Part shown: positions 10,337 through 19,717 of the stretch, one piece after another
Numbering within the stretch: position 1 is the stretch's first letter
Layout of the letters: the number at the start of each line of letters is the position of its first letter
Source of the DNA: Hellea sp.
GTDB lineage: Bacteria; Pseudomonadota; Alphaproteobacteria; Caulobacterales; Maricaulaceae
Direction of reading: 5' to 3'
Assembly (NCBI GenBank): GCA_020628425.1
Contig: JAHDEZ010000013.1
Coordinates: 1-57,982 of the forward strand
Length of the DNA: 57,982 bases
Made by a program: the position numbers and the translations under genes
The notes under the pieces: model-generated
Database searches by the model: none
The model's input: the letters and a program-made list of their open reading frames with translations, nothing else
Told to the model about the DNA's origin: nothing

Positions 10337-10771
10337 TTAAGCGCGGGTTCGTTCTCCGCGCTCATGCATTTCCTGCGCTTCGATTGACAAGGTAGCGATG
10401 GGGCGGGCATCTAGTCTTTTAACACTGATAGGATCACCGGTTTCTTCGCAATAGCCATATTCGTCAGCCTCGAGACGCTTTAAAGCTTTCCCGATCTTTT
10501 TATCTAGTTTCCGTAAACGATCACGCGTGCGAAGCTCCAGCTGGCGGTCGGCGTTTGCGACAGCCGTATCGGCCGGGTCTGGATGAGATACATTTTCGCC
10601 CTGTAAAAATTCAACAGTTTCTCGAGTCTGGTCTACAATATCAGCCCGCCATTTCAAAAGCTTCAGCTTGAAATATTCCTTCATGACTGGATTCATGAAG
10701 TCTTCTTTATCCGTTGGCTTATATCCTTCCGGAATAACAACCTTCTTAGGTTTCTTCGCACGTTTCGCCAT
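10337..10771 (-). CDS. dksA: DksA/TraR family RNA polymerase-binding factor
   Basis: A 144-residue DksA. DksA binds the secondary channel of RNA polymerase and, with ppGpp, adjusts transcription of stable RNA and amino-acid genes. The coiled coil with acidic tip is seen in the region TAVANADRQLELRTRDRLRKL (split here by the tip Asp-Ala turn), and the C-terminal zinc-finger region begins YGYCEETGDPIS. Only one of the four zinc-finger cysteines remains; the second pair is replaced (ATLSIEAQEMHE). This degenerate finger is common in Alphaproteobacteria, so the protein need not be broken. The N-terminus is Lys-rich (MAKRAKKPKKV). It converges on the DUF885 gene. Confidence 0.93.
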   Translation of the reverse strand: MAKRAKKPKKVVIPEGYKPTDKEDFMNPVMKEYFKLKLLKWRADIVDQTRETVEFLQGENVSHPDPADTAVANADRQLELRTRDRLRKLDKKIGKALKRLEADEYGYCEETGDPISVKRLDARPIATLSIEAQEMHERGERTRA

Positions 10772-10949
10772 AGCGACTCATCCCCGAGTTATTGCCTTTG
10801 GCGCGGGTCATAAACAGTTCTTAAAAATCTGACAATACGATTTTTCACACCATCATTCACTTTTATGGGAACAACTATACAGGGACGATTTGGCGCTTGA
10901 ACCCGATAGATGTTGCCCTTAACAAGACGGAAAATTCATGAGGGCTAAA

Positions 10950-11792
10950 ATGAAATTCGAAGGCACTAAAAATTACGTCGCGACACAAGACCTGAAAATG
11001 GCCGTTAATGCCGCGATTACACTTGAACGCCCCCTCCTGATTAAAGGAGAACCTGGTACTGGTAAAACCGTCCTGGCCCATGAGGTGGCGAAGGGTCTCG
11101 ACGCCCCCATGATCACATGGAACATCAAATCCACAACCAAAGCCCAACAGGGTCTTTACGAATATGATGCGGTGGCCCGCCTGCGCGATTCTCAGCTAGG
11201 CGAAGGCAAGGTTCATGACATTGCCCATTACATTAAAAAGGGAAAACTCTGGGAGGCCTTTGAGAGCGAAAAGCGCCCTATTCTCTTGATTGATGAGATT
11301 GACAAAGCCGACATCGAATTTCCAAACGACCTCCTGCATGAGCTAGACCAAATGTCGTTCCACGTTTACGAGACCGGCGAAACCATCACAGCCAAACAGC
11401 GCCCGATTATCATTATTACATCGAATAATGAAAAAGACTTGCCGGATGCATTCCTGCGCCGCTGTTTTTTCCACTATATTCAGTTCCCGGATGCCGACAC
11501 CATGGCGCAGATCGTCAATGTTCACTTCCCGGATATCAAGTCCCGCCTCTTGGGCGCGGCCTTGAAACGCTTCTACGAAGTTCGCGAAATGCCGGGTCTG
11601 AAGAAAAAGCCGTCTACGTCAGAGCTTCTCGATTGGCTTAAGCTTTTATTGGTCGAGGACATCGATCCGGAAATCATCAAGGAAGCGGACCCGAAGAAGA
11701 TCATCCCGCCGCTCCATGGTGCGCTCCTTAAAAATGAGCAGGATGTGCATTTGTTTGAGCGCCTGGCGTTCCTGGCCCGGCGGGATGGCTAA
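10950..11792 (+). CDS. MoxR-family AAA+ ATPase
   Basis: A 280-residue AAA+ protein of the MoxR group, which usually act as chaperones that activate a partner with a VWA domain. Walker A is GEPGTGKT (residues 33-40), Walker B is ILLIDEID (about 112-119), and sensor 1 is IIITSNNEKDLPDAFLRRC. I choose ATG 10950, which has GAGGG five bases upstream, over the in-frame ATG at 10938; family members usually start close to the motif MKFEGTKNYVAT. The usual VWA/CoxE partner gene does not follow. Instead the last eight bases overlap a DUF4274 gene. Cytoplasmic. Confidence 0.9.
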   Translation: MKFEGTKNYVATQDLKMAVNAAITLERPLLIKGEPGTGKTVLAHEVAKGLDAPMITWNIKSTTKAQQGLYEYDAVARLRDSQLGEGKVHDIAHYIKKGKLWEAFESEKRPILLIDEIDKADIEFPNDLLHELDQMSFHVYETGETITAKQRPIIIITSNNEKDLPDAFLRRCFFHYIQFPDADTMAQIVNVHFPDIKSRLLGAALKRFYEVREMPGLKKKPSTSELLDWLKLLLVEDIDPEIIKEADPKKIIPPLHGALLKNEQDVHLFERLAFLARRDG

Positions 11793-12285
11793 CGAAATCC
11801 TCAACCTTGATGAAAGACAACGGGTCAAACGCGCTCTAGATTGGTCTGAGTTCGGCTCCAAAATGGACTGCGTTATGCAAATGCAGTCCGCGAATGAGTT
11901 CCATCAGTACGTTTTAAACTACAACTGTAATGACGGGGCACTCCCTCTGTTTTATGTTGTTAAACACTCGGAGTGCGATCTGGGAACGGCTTTACTGATT
12001 TATTGGTTGCATGAAGACATTTTATACCCTGAAGGCGACGAAGAACCGATCGTAGATGCTGAAGAGCATGACTGGAATCAATTAAAATTAATGAAATTGA
12101 TTGAAGAACGCGTAGCGTCAAAAGCCTTTAAAAATAAAAACATTCGGTTTTCGCCCCGTGAGTTTCTTAATTTGACCGAGCTGTCTTTTAAGCGAAAAAA
12201 AATTCAATGGGGCGATGAATGGCCTTTTCCCAAACATATGATTGAAGATAGCCTTGGTGAAAACATGCCGCGAATCCAGTTTTAA
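11785..12285 (+). CDS. DUF4274 domain protein
   Basis: A 166-residue protein whose start ATG lies inside the end of the MoxR gene (ATGGCTAA, 8-base overlap), so the two are translationally coupled. The central part resembles DUF4274, with the pattern LNYNCNDG, then a hydrophobic strand, then CDLGTALLIYWLHED. That domain is usually found in small cytoplasmic proteins linked to immunity or ankyrin-like contexts, and its function is not known. No signal peptide. The longer frame from 11716 would overlap the ATPase heavily and is rejected. The gene converges on a lipoprotein gene with 16 bases between them. Confidence 0.72.
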   Translation: MANEILNLDERQRVKRALDWSEFGSKMDCVMQMQSANEFHQYVLNYNCNDGALPLFYVVKHSECDLGTALLIYWLHEDILYPEGDEEPIVDAEEHDWNQLKLMKLIEERVASKAFKNKNIRFSPREFLNLTELSFKRKKIQWGDEWPFPKHMIEDSLGENMPRIQF

Positions 12286-12301
12286 ATGAAATTGTCGGGT
12301 T

Positions 12302-13525
12302 CTAATTAAACCAAAGCGCAAAGAGATTGGTCTGACGTCCAGTCATACGGCCAAAATCCCGCCAGGCCTGCATATCCGCCAACTCTCCTTTTTCGATATA
12401 GGGGGCGAGTGACGCCCCTTGAACCAGATAGACAAAATCTGTTTCAGGCGGATCCATGAAAATCTTTTTCATGTTAAGTCCCAAACCAGGGTTAGAACTA
12501 TTTCGACTATCGACTCGCCAGTATGGAATGAGCTTATCCCCGTTAAGGACATCTTCTATTTCGCTAAGAACCTGTTGCCACTGTCCAGCCATTTCCTCGC
12601 CGACCTCGACACCAAAGGCTGACGTCTGATTAGCATTAGGAAGCCATTCCCGGTCGTTATCGGTTTCCTCACCGACACGCCGCCAAAAGTCCCGGTTTGC
12701 ATTTATCATCGACAGAAAATGACCATGAGCTCTCTGAGTTCGCGCGCTGTCTGGCTTGCCTCGCATGACCAAAAGTACGGCTGCAATGGTATCAACTTCG
12801 CTGTCAAAACCCATCATATCATTTGCTCGGGCATCTTCATGGGCAAACAAAGCGTCCCGGCCTTCGACCACTTGTTTGATAGCGGGGGTGGGGTCCATAG
12901 CCAAAACCATCTCGGCCATGCCAGAGAGCGTATGCACATAGGCCAGTGCCCAATCCGCATCTGCCGTATCAAAGCGTATAGGTCCCAAATCACCCGGTTC
13001 AGCGCCTCGCATACCTCGCGGCTCTCCCAATATAGCCGGCAAATAAGTCGTTAGGCTTTCAAACCCGGAACGCTCACCATTCTCATTAATATCAAACCAG
13101 AAATCCTTGGCATCCAAGACGACAACGAAGTCTTCACCTGAAGCATTTTTGAGGGATTTTTCAGCGCGCGCCAGGTGAACGAGCGCCTCTTCCATGGCGT
13201 TTTCAATGAAAGCCGGGTCAAACTCAGCATCCGGATTAGTCGGCAGATTATTCATACCGCCGGGCGTGAGCGGTAGCTCGCCTGAGAAATGCTTGTATCG
13301 ATATTGGTATATAACTTCGATGGCGCGCATGGCCTCGACAATGCCGTGCTCAAATTGCGCTGCAGGGTCGCTACCTCGACTGGCCAAATATTGCGATTTC
13401 ACCGTCAGACTTGCACTGGCTTCGGGTGCAGGCCCGTCCCAGTTGACTGATTGTCCATCACCAGAACCGCAACTCATAAGCGTCAAAGCTACGGTGCTTG
13501 CCAGAATTTTATATATTGAAGACAT
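12302..13525 (-). CDS. lipoprotein of unknown function
   Basis: A 407-residue protein with a lipoprotein signal (ALTLMSCGSG). ATG 13525 is preferred because GGGAG lies six bases upstream; the in-frame ATG at 13540 would put that ribosome-binding site inside the gene. The rest is soluble and mostly helical in character, with many Trp, Asp and Glu residues. I do not recognise a family, and no HExxH or other catalytic signature stands out. It is probably periplasmic or on the inner leaflet of the outer membrane. Divergent from the exported protein at 13601. Confidence 0.75.
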   Translation of the reverse strand: MSSIYKILASTVALTLMSCGSGDGQSVNWDGPAPEASASLTVKSQYLASRGSDPAAQFEHGIVEAMRAIEVIYQYRYKHFSGELPLTPGGMNNLPTNPDAEFDPAFIENAMEEALVHLARAEKSLKNASGEDFVVVLDAKDFWFDINENGERSGFESLTTYLPAILGEPRGMRGAEPGDLGPIRFDTADADWALAYVHTLSGMAEMVLAMDPTPAIKQVVEGRDALFAHEDARANDMMGFDSEVDTIAAVLLVMRGKPDSARTQRAHGHFLSMINANRDFWRRVGEETDNDREWLPNANQTSAFGVEVGEEMAGQWQQVLSEIEDVLNGDKLIPYWRVDSRNSSNPGLGLNMKKIFMDPPETDFVYLVQGASLAPYIEKGELADMQAWRDFGRMTGRQTNLFALWFN

Positions 13526-13600
13526 CAGTTTCTCCCACATCAGATTTCATACAATAACCGATTCATTGCATAATGTCACTTGAGCACCTAAAGAGGGATT

Positions 13601-14203
13601 ATGAAAGCTGTGTTTCTTTCTCTAACCCTCTGTTTGCTCATATCGGTTGGGGCGAATGCGCAACACTTTCCGCGTGACCTTGACACAATTCCCGTGGAAA
13701 AATTTGAGGAACCGTCAACTGAGTTCGATTACGGGACTTTCTACAACACAATCCGTACGTATGACGACCAATCTCACAGTGATTATTATGGCAGCTGCGT
13801 CGTTTTTGTTGACGAATTAGAAGATCACACGGACCCGGCCTGTTATGATTTAAGCGCAAAGATCTTTTCTGCTGATGGTTCCGATATCACAAATCCGACA
13901 TCCACCGAAGATTGGGCTTTTATCCGACAAAAATTTGAGTGCGGGATATATTCAAACAATATTTTGGAACTCATGGAAAGCGACGAACAGCCTTGGGGCC
14001 TTTTTTCAGAAGAAGACATTCAGCTTGTAAAAAGCTCCATCTTACTTTCTGTATCTAGCAACTTACATACAAGAGATTCGTCCGATGAAGACGATACCAA
14101 TCGTTATGAATGTATCGATTTCAAATATAGAGAAAAGGAACCGCTGGATATTCCGGGCGTGTTTATTATATCCAGTATTCCAGTGGGACGCGAAATCGAA
14201 TAG
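13601..14203 (+). CDS. secreted hypothetical protein
   Basis: A 200-residue protein with a clean signal peptide (MKAVFLSLTLCLLISVGANA, cleavage after ANA). The mature part is acidic with several Cys (SSC-like GSCVVF, DPACYD, KFECGIY, YECIDF) that could pair as disulfides. AGAGGG precedes the ATG closely. No family recognised. It lies divergent from the lipoprotein at 12302 and converges on the DUF1704 gene, with two bases between stops. Periplasmic or secreted by inference. Confidence 0.65.
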   Translation: MKAVFLSLTLCLLISVGANAQHFPRDLDTIPVEKFEEPSTEFDYGTFYNTIRTYDDQSHSDYYGSCVVFVDELEDHTDPACYDLSAKIFSADGSDITNPTSTEDWAFIRQKFECGIYSNNILELMESDEQPWGLFSEEDIQLVKSSILLSVSSNLHTRDSSDEDDTNRYECIDFKYREKEPLDIPGVFIISSIPVGREIE

Positions 14204-14205
14204 GA

Positions 14206-15477
14206 CTAGCCCAACACATCCCAGAGTTTGGGGACATCCGCCAAGGCCTCTTCGTAATAGGCTTGGAACCCCGGCATTTTTACCTGATTAAGGAACCCTG
14301 AATAGCTCATATAGGAAACAAGGAAACGCAGGTCTTTGGCCCAGGGCGGCATATATTTGGGTTTTTCAATGAGGCCTTCAGCTGCCAGTGTAGCCAGAGC
14401 CGGGACATCTTCCAGATCTAGCTTGCCCACAAATAAAAGCCTAATAAGATCGGCCCGTCCCAGTTTCACAACGGTGCGCATAAAATTATGCACCCTTAGA
14501 AGTCCATTGAGATAAACCATGTCCTTGGTAAATGGTGCGCCGCCAGACATCACACCGCCTCTGAAAATACGCCGCGTATTGTCATAGGCCTCATCGGCAT
14601 CGCCAACACGCTCGAGATAGAAATCAAACACTTCTTTAAAGTCGGCCCCATCTATGCACAGCTGGATAGCGAGGACACGATCTGACAAGCGCCTAAACCG
14701 GCGCGGGTCCATGGCGCCACTAATGATTTCAGCAAATACCGCGAGGCCCTCTTGTATTTCTGTAACACGGGCATGGGCTCGACCCAATAATGAAAAGTTA
14801 TCCTGCTCTTTGCCATTAAATGTCGTGGCGACATGAATCAGAGCCTCATGCTGCATGAGCTGATGCACATCACGCGGCGTAAAACGAGCGTTAGAATTTA
14901 CGCGAATACGCCGAGAGCCCGCCAGGGCTTTTGACGGAATTTCCGCAGTCATTTCTATGCGCGGTGCCTTATCACCAAAGTGCTCCGTCAGGTTGGGAGC
15001 CAATCGCTCAGCAAACTCGTCTGCCGTCAGCCAGATTTCATACCCATCAATGACCAGGTTTTCGATATCCAAACCATCGAGCGTTTCATCCATATGATTT
15101 GCCAAGTCGATGACTCGTGTCTTTTTGTCGATAAGCACTTCAGTTGGAACGCCATAAAGCTTGGCACTTTGGGTAAAGAAATCAGGCGTACCTCGAGACC
15201 CTAACATAACGGCGGTCGTTTCAATCGAGTCTGCCATGCGGCTGAGCCACTCTCCCACAACGCCTTTATTTTCAATACGTTGCCGGGCATCTCTCACGTG
15301 CTCGAAACAGGTTTCCAAATCGACAGGAGCATATTCCGGTGATGGTAACTTCCCGTTTCTAAGAAATGTTTGTTTATGACTGTCGTCCCAGATAAGGGAC
15401 CCTAAAATTTTCATCGACGCGGTGGCAACTCGCAAATGGCCGGCGGCCTCGATTTGTTTTTGTCGGACGGTTTTCAT
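14206..15477 (-). CDS. DUF1704 / QEGLA-motif metallopeptidase-like protein
   Basis: A 423-residue protein of the DUF1704 family, annotated in many genomes as flavohemoglobin expression-modulating QEGLA motif protein and related to the MATCAP tyrosine carboxypeptidases of eukaryotes. The zinc-type motif HEALIH is followed by the family motif TEIQEGLAVFAE. No signal peptide, so probably cytoplasmic. It starts immediately below the SDR stop (ATG 15477 shares a base with that stop) and so belongs to the gyrA-SDR-DUF1704 transcript. Bacterial substrate unknown. Confidence 0.85.
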   Translation of the reverse strand: MKTVRQKQIEAAGHLRVATASMKILGSLIWDDSHKQTFLRNGKLPSPEYAPVDLETCFEHVRDARQRIENKGVVGEWLSRMADSIETTAVMLGSRGTPDFFTQSAKLYGVPTEVLIDKKTRVIDLANHMDETLDGLDIENLVIDGYEIWLTADEFAERLAPNLTEHFGDKAPRIEMTAEIPSKALAGSRRIRVNSNARFTPRDVHQLMQHEALIHVATTFNGKEQDNFSLLGRAHARVTEIQEGLAVFAEIISGAMDPRRFRRLSDRVLAIQLCIDGADFKEVFDFYLERVGDADEAYDNTRRIFRGGVMSGGAPFTKDMVYLNGLLRVHNFMRTVVKLGRADLIRLLFVGKLDLEDVPALATLAAEGLIEKPKYMPPWAKDLRFLVSYMSYSGFLNQVKMPGFQAYYEEALADVPKLWDVLG

Positions 15478-16178
15478 TATGGCTGGATTTCCTGACCGTC
15501 CCAGGCAAAAATTTTCCCTGAATCCAAAGGATCAACTTTTTCGATTACATCCAGCAGGCGCGCTGCACTGAAATCTGGATCAAAAAGTTTGCCTTTGGCC
15601 ACATTGCTTTGAAAGGGTTTCGATAAACTTGTATCGACCGTCCCAGGATGCAGTCCAATCACGGCCGATTGTTTGAACCGTCGGCCATGTTCAATTGCCA
15701 GAGTTCTTATCATCATATTCAGCGCTGCTTTTGAAGCCCGGTAACTATACCATCCGCCCAAGCGGTTATCGGATATCGAACCCACTCTTGCCGACAACGC
15801 AGCAAAGACGGTCTTGGAATCACGCCTCATTTTAGGCAGCATCTGCTTGGCAATAAGCGTCGGCAGGAAGGTATTGACATGGAAGACACGCTGCATGTTT
15901 TCCAATGACAGTTCACGTCGGGATTTCTCAGGACCGAAACCCTCCCCGTGCAGTAACCCCAGAGCACAAATCACCAAATCGAGTTCCGGTAAATCTCTGG
16001 CCAGTGCCCCAATATTGTCATCTGTATATTCTATACAGCGAACAGGTGCCACGCATTGAGCTCCGTTCATACCTTGCCGGGAAATGGCAAATACTGTGTG
16101 GACATTAGGCGCCTCAGAAAGGGCGCCGACAAGAGCCGAACCTATACCACCGCCAGCACCAAACACAGCAACTTTCAT
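15477..16178 (-). CDS. short-chain dehydrogenase/reductase (C-factor-like)
   Basis: An SDR of about 233 residues. The Rossmann motif GAGGGIGSAL begins seven residues after ATG 16178, and the catalytic signature is YSYRASKAALN, with an upstream Ser in ALSARVGS. NALG-type strands are replaced by ICALGLLHGEG. Substrate is unknown; overall it resembles CsgA/C-factor-like SDRs. A longer reading from ATG 16211, which overlaps the gyrA stop as TAATG, is possible and would add 11 residues; neither start has a strong ribosome-binding site. It is co-transcribed with gyrA above and DUF1704 below. Confidence 0.87.
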   Translation of the reverse strand: MKVAVFGAGGGIGSALVGALSEAPNVHTVFAISRQGMNGAQCVAPVRCIEYTDDNIGALARDLPELDLVICALGLLHGEGFGPEKSRRELSLENMQRVFHVNTFLPTLIAKQMLPKMRRDSKTVFAALSARVGSISDNRLGGWYSYRASKAALNMMIRTLAIEHGRRFKQSAVIGLHPGTVDTSLSKPFQSNVAKGKLFDPDFSAARLLDVIEKVDPLDSGKIFAWDGQEIQP

Positions 16179-16210
16179 ACTTTCATCAAAGCCGCCTTCG
16201 AGACGGGGCA

Positions 16211-18988
16211 TTATGCGTCCCCACCCCCAGTATCTTCGCTGGAAGTTTCTTCGGAATCATCATCGTCGCTTTCTTCGATACGTTCAACCGAAACGACCTT
16301 TTCGCCCTCTTTAGTTCTAATAACCGTCACACCTCGCGCTGAACGAGACACGATAGAAATATTTCGAACCGGGCAGCGGATCAATTGACCGCCATCAGTC
16401 ACCATCATGATCTGGTCATCTTCATCGATATGGAAAGACCGAACAAGGCGTGCGTCTGGCTGCCCTTTTTTGCGACCTAATTCCTGAGCCGTTACGCCCT
16501 GCCCGCCGCGATTCATGCAGCGATAATCATAGGACGAGCTGCGCTTGCCAAAGCCGTCATCTGCGAGCGTTAGAACAAATTGCTCTGCCGCGCCAAGTTC
16601 AGCGATACGTTCCTCAGACAAGGACGTTTCAATATCGGTTGTGTCGTCATCATCCTGCGCATCATCTCCTATTGCCCTGCGCATAGCGTTGGCGTGCTTC
16701 ATATAAGCTCGGGCCTCGTCGGTTTCGACATCCATATGGCGCAGAATTGTCATTGAAATGACCTCATCTCCGTCTTTGAGCTTGATACCCCGAACACCAC
16801 TGGAAGTTCGACCCACAAAACGGCGGATATCAGTGACCTTAAAGCGAATGGCCTTACCCATGGCCGACGTCAGCAGCACATCGTCATCTTCGGAGCACAC
16901 TCGCACATCGACAATACCATCGCCTTCATCGGGTTTCATAGCAATCTTACCACCACGATTGACACGTTTAAAATCGGCTAGGGAGTTGCGTCTTACACCG
17001 CCCGATCGCGCTGCAAACATGATATCCATGGTATCCCACGCATCTTCATCCTCTGGCAGCGCCATGATTGAGTTGATTTGCTCATCTTTGTCCAGCGGCA
17101 ACAGATTGATAAGCGCTTTGCCCCGCGTATTTGGACCGCCAAGAGGCAGTTTCCAGACCTTGAGCTTGTAGCACATGCCAGTGGAGCTGAAGAACAGGAC
17201 CGGCGTGTGGGTTGAGGCCACAAAGACGTTAGTGACGTAATCCTCATCTTTGGTGGACATGCCCGAGCGCCCCTTACCGCCGCGACGCTGCGCCCTGTAT
17301 GTGTCCAGCGCAGTGCGCTTCACATAACCCTGTGATGTGACTGTCACGACCATATCTTCCACAGCAATTAGATCTTCATCGTCAAAGTCGATGCCGCCTT
17401 CGACAAACTCACTGCGGCGCGGAACAGCGAATTTCTCTTTTACCTCAGACAGTTCTTCATTGATAATCGCCGTAACACGGCCGCGAGAGCGCAAAATATC
17501 CAGATAATCTGTTATTCGCGCAGCGAGCTTCTCGGCCTCTTCTGTGATTTCGTCCATGCCCAGCTGCGTGAGTTTTAACAGGCGCATATCCAGAATAGCT
17601 TTAGCCTGCTCATCGGTCAGCTGAATTGTTCCGTCATCGTTCAGGCGTGAGCGGGGATCCGCAATCAACTTTAGCAAAGGCTCCATTTCCTTGGCCGGCC
17701 AATTGCGGGCCATGAGGTTCTCTTTGGCTTCCTTGGGGTTTTTCGAGCTTCGAATAATCCGGATAACCTCATCGATATTGGCAACAGCCGTCGCCAGACC
17801 CACCAAAATGTGAGCACGGGCGCGGGCCTTGGACAAATCAAATTTCGTACGCCGTGCAATGACCTCTTCGCGGAAGGCCAAAAAGGCCTCGATCATTTCC
17901 CGTACATTCATCTGCATGGGGCGCCCACCATTAAGCGCCAGCATATTGGACGAGAAGTTCTGTTGCAGCTGCGAATAACGGAAGAGCTGGTTCAACACCA
18001 CATCCGGCACGGCGTCGCGCTTAAGCTCGATAACCACACGCATACCGTTTCGATCAGACTCGTCCTGCAGATGCGCAATGCCTTCAACACGTTTGTCGCG
18101 GACCAACTCGGCGATCTTCTTGATCATATTGGCTTTATTCACCTGATAGGGAATTTCCGTGACAATGATGGCGTGGCGATCTTTGCGAATTTCCTCCATG
18201 TGCGTGCGAGCCCGCTGAATGATAGACCCTTTCCCGTTAAGCACACTGGCTTTGGAACCGGAACGGCCCATTATCAACGCACCGGTAGGGAAATCCGGCC
18301 CTGGAATAAGCTGAATCAGCTCCTCGTCACTTAAATTTCCGTTTTCCAGCAATGCCATAGCCGCATCACAAACCTCTCCCAAATTGTGCGGCGGGATATT
18401 GGTTGCCATGCCAACAGCGATACCGCCGGCGCCATTAACCAGAATATTTGGGTACTTAGCAGGGAGAACAACAGGTTCGCTTTCAGAGGCATCGTAATTG
18501 TCTTGAAAAGCGACCGTATTCTTTTCGATATCAGCCAGAAGCGAGGCCGCAGGGCGATCCATGCGAACTTCGGTGTATCTCATAGCCGCTGGCGGATCGC
18601 CATCCACGGAGCCAAAATTCCCTTGCCCATCCAGCAGCGGCAGGCTCATGGAGAAATCCTGCGCCATACGCACTAATGCATCATAAACGGCACTGTCACC
18701 ATGCGGATGATATTTACCGATCACATCACCAACGACGCGAGCGGATTTCTTGTAAGGCTTTTCGCGGGTAAAGCCATTCTCATGCATAGAATAAAGGATC
18801 CGACGGTGCACGGGTTTCAGGCCATCACGAACGTCAGGAATTGCCCGCGAGACTATCACGCTCATGGCGTAATCCAAGTAGGAGCGCTTCATCTCCTCTT
18901 CGATGGCTATTGGAGAAATTCCCTGCTCAGGGAGTCCCTCCGCGCGATTGTTTCCGTCATCTTCCGGGATGTCGTTTTCGTCACTCAT
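16211..18988 (-). CDS. gyrA: DNA gyrase subunit A
   Basis: A 925-residue GyrA, the DNA-cleaving subunit of the A2B2 gyrase that introduces negative supercoils. The winged-helix and active site are intact: [19 protein letters not shown] contains the quinolone-pocket Ser and Asp in their wild-type form, and the cleaving Tyr is Tyr138 in AAMRYTE. The C-terminal beta-pinwheel carries the GyrA box-type segment [10 protein letters not shown]. An acidic low-complexity insert (about [11 protein letters not shown]) and an Asp/Glu/Ser-rich tail lengthen it relative to E. coli GyrA. The stop overlaps a possible start of the following SDR (TAATG). Confidence 0.98.
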   Translation of the reverse strand: MSDENDIPEDDGNNRAEGLPEQGISPIAIEEEMKRSYLDYAMSVIVSRAIPDVRDGLKPVHRRILYSMHENGFTREKPYKKSARVVGDVIGKYHPHGDSAVYDALVRMAQDFSMSLPLLDGQGNFGSVDGDPPAAMRYTEVRMDRPAASLLADIEKNTVAFQDNYDASESEPVVLPAKYPNILVNGAGGIAVGMATNIPPHNLGEVCDAAMALLENGNLSDEELIQLIPGPDFPTGALIMGRSGSKASVLNGKGSIIQRARTHMEEIRKDRHAIIVTEIPYQVNKANMIKKIAELVRDKRVEGIAHLQDESDRNGMRVVIELKRDAVPDVVLNQLFRYSQLQQNFSSNMLALNGGRPMQMNVREMIEAFLAFREEVIARRTKFDLSKARARAHILVGLATAVANIDEVIRIIRSSKNPKEAKENLMARNWPAKEMEPLLKLIADPRSRLNDDGTIQLTDEQAKAILDMRLLKLTQLGMDEITEEAEKLAARITDYLDILRSRGRVTAIINEELSEVKEKFAVPRRSEFVEGGIDFDDEDLIAVEDMVVTVTSQGYVKRTALDTYRAQRRGGKGRSGMSTKDEDYVTNVFVASTHTPVLFFSSTGMCYKLKVWKLPLGGPNTRGKALINLLPLDKDEQINSIMALPEDEDAWDTMDIMFAARSGGVRRNSLADFKRVNRGGKIAMKPDEGDGIVDVRVCSEDDDVLLTSAMGKAIRFKVTDIRRFVGRTSSGVRGIKLKDGDEVISMTILRHMDVETDEARAYMKHANAMRRAIGDDAQDDDDTTDIETSLSEERIAELGAAEQFVLTLADDGFGKRSSSYDYRCMNRGGQGVTAQELGRKKGQPDARLVRSFHIDEDDQIMMVTDGGQLIRCPVRNISIVSRSARGVTVIRTKEGEKVVSVERIEESDDDDSEETSSEDTGGGDA

Positions 18989-19174
18989 ATGTGTCTTTCA
19001 GTGGCCCAATATCCGGTCTCAAAGTCCCATGCGAAGAGGGTGCATCGAATCGAACGAATTTGCTTCCAATTAGTAGCATTTAAGGGCACATAATTCAAAC
19101 TTTTGGCTTCCCTTTTCCTTTGCAAAACAAGGATTTTTGCTCGATAAATAAGGTGTACTTACAGGAGAAAAAAC

Positions 19175-19717
19175 ATGAACCGGATAATCGCCGCAAGTTT
19201 GTTGTCCACTGTCATTTTTGCTGGATGCGGCTCATCAGAACAAAAAGATGAGAACGGTGAAACGGCCATGACAATGACCTATGATCTCATAGGAAACTCT
19301 GGAAACAAATTAGGCGTATTAATGCTGGCGGAAATCGATAATGGCGATCGGGTTATTGTTGAAGCCTCTGGCATTTCACCAGGAGAACACGGTATCCACC
19401 TTCATCACACTGGTAGTTGTATGACCCCGGACTTCAAAAGCGCGGGGGGACACATTAATCCCATGGGTAAGCCTCATGGCCTGAATAATCCGGATGGCCC
19501 TGATAATGCGGATATGCCGAACGCCGTCGCGGACTCGAACGGTGACGTGAAATTTGAATATTTGAACAACCGTGTGTCTTTGAGTGGTGCGCCGCATCGG
19601 CCTGGGTTACTGGACGAAGATGGGTCGGCGCTCGTCATACACAAAAACCCGGATGACGGCATTTCCCAACCTATTGGCGGCGCAGGACCCAGAATTGCCT
19701 GTGCCGAAATAAATTAA
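19175..19717 (+). CDS. sodC: Cu/Zn superoxide dismutase lipoprotein with altered zinc site
   Basis: A 180-residue SodC with a lipoprotein signal (STVIFAGC) and AGGAG eight bases upstream of ATG. It should convert superoxide to hydrogen peroxide and oxygen at the cell envelope. Copper ligands are present in HLHH, GGHINP and ALVIHKNPDD; the active-site Arg is in GAGPRIACAEI, and the disulfide cysteines are in TGSC and IAC. For zinc, the His of KPHG and the Asp of ADMPN are present, but the position nine residues after the KPHG His, normally His (His80 in SOD1 numbering), is Asp. Activity may be retained with an altered zinc site. Its stop overlaps that of the TadG-like gene tail to tail. Confidence 0.92.
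   Translation: MNRIIAASLLSTVIFAGCGSSEQKDENGETAMTMTYDLIGNSGNKLGVLMLAEIDNGDRVIVEASGISPGEHGIHLHHTGSCMTPDFKSAGGHINPMGKPHGLNNPDGPDNADMPNAVADSNGDVKFEYLNNRVSLSGAPHRPGLLDEDGSALVIHKNPDDGISQPIGGAGPRIACAEIN

Noticed and set aside
10337..10771. DksA as a pseudogene because of lost zinc cysteines
   Set aside because: The frame is intact and the same loss is common in alphaproteobacterial DksA.
11716..11784. Upstream extension of the DUF4274 gene
   Set aside because: The extra residues overlap the MoxR gene out of frame and lack a ribosome-binding site; ATG 11785 overlaps the MoxR stop in the usual way.
17810..18334. 174-codon plus-strand frame within gyrA
   Set aside because: Antisense shadow of the gyrase A core; no independent signal or ribosome-binding site.
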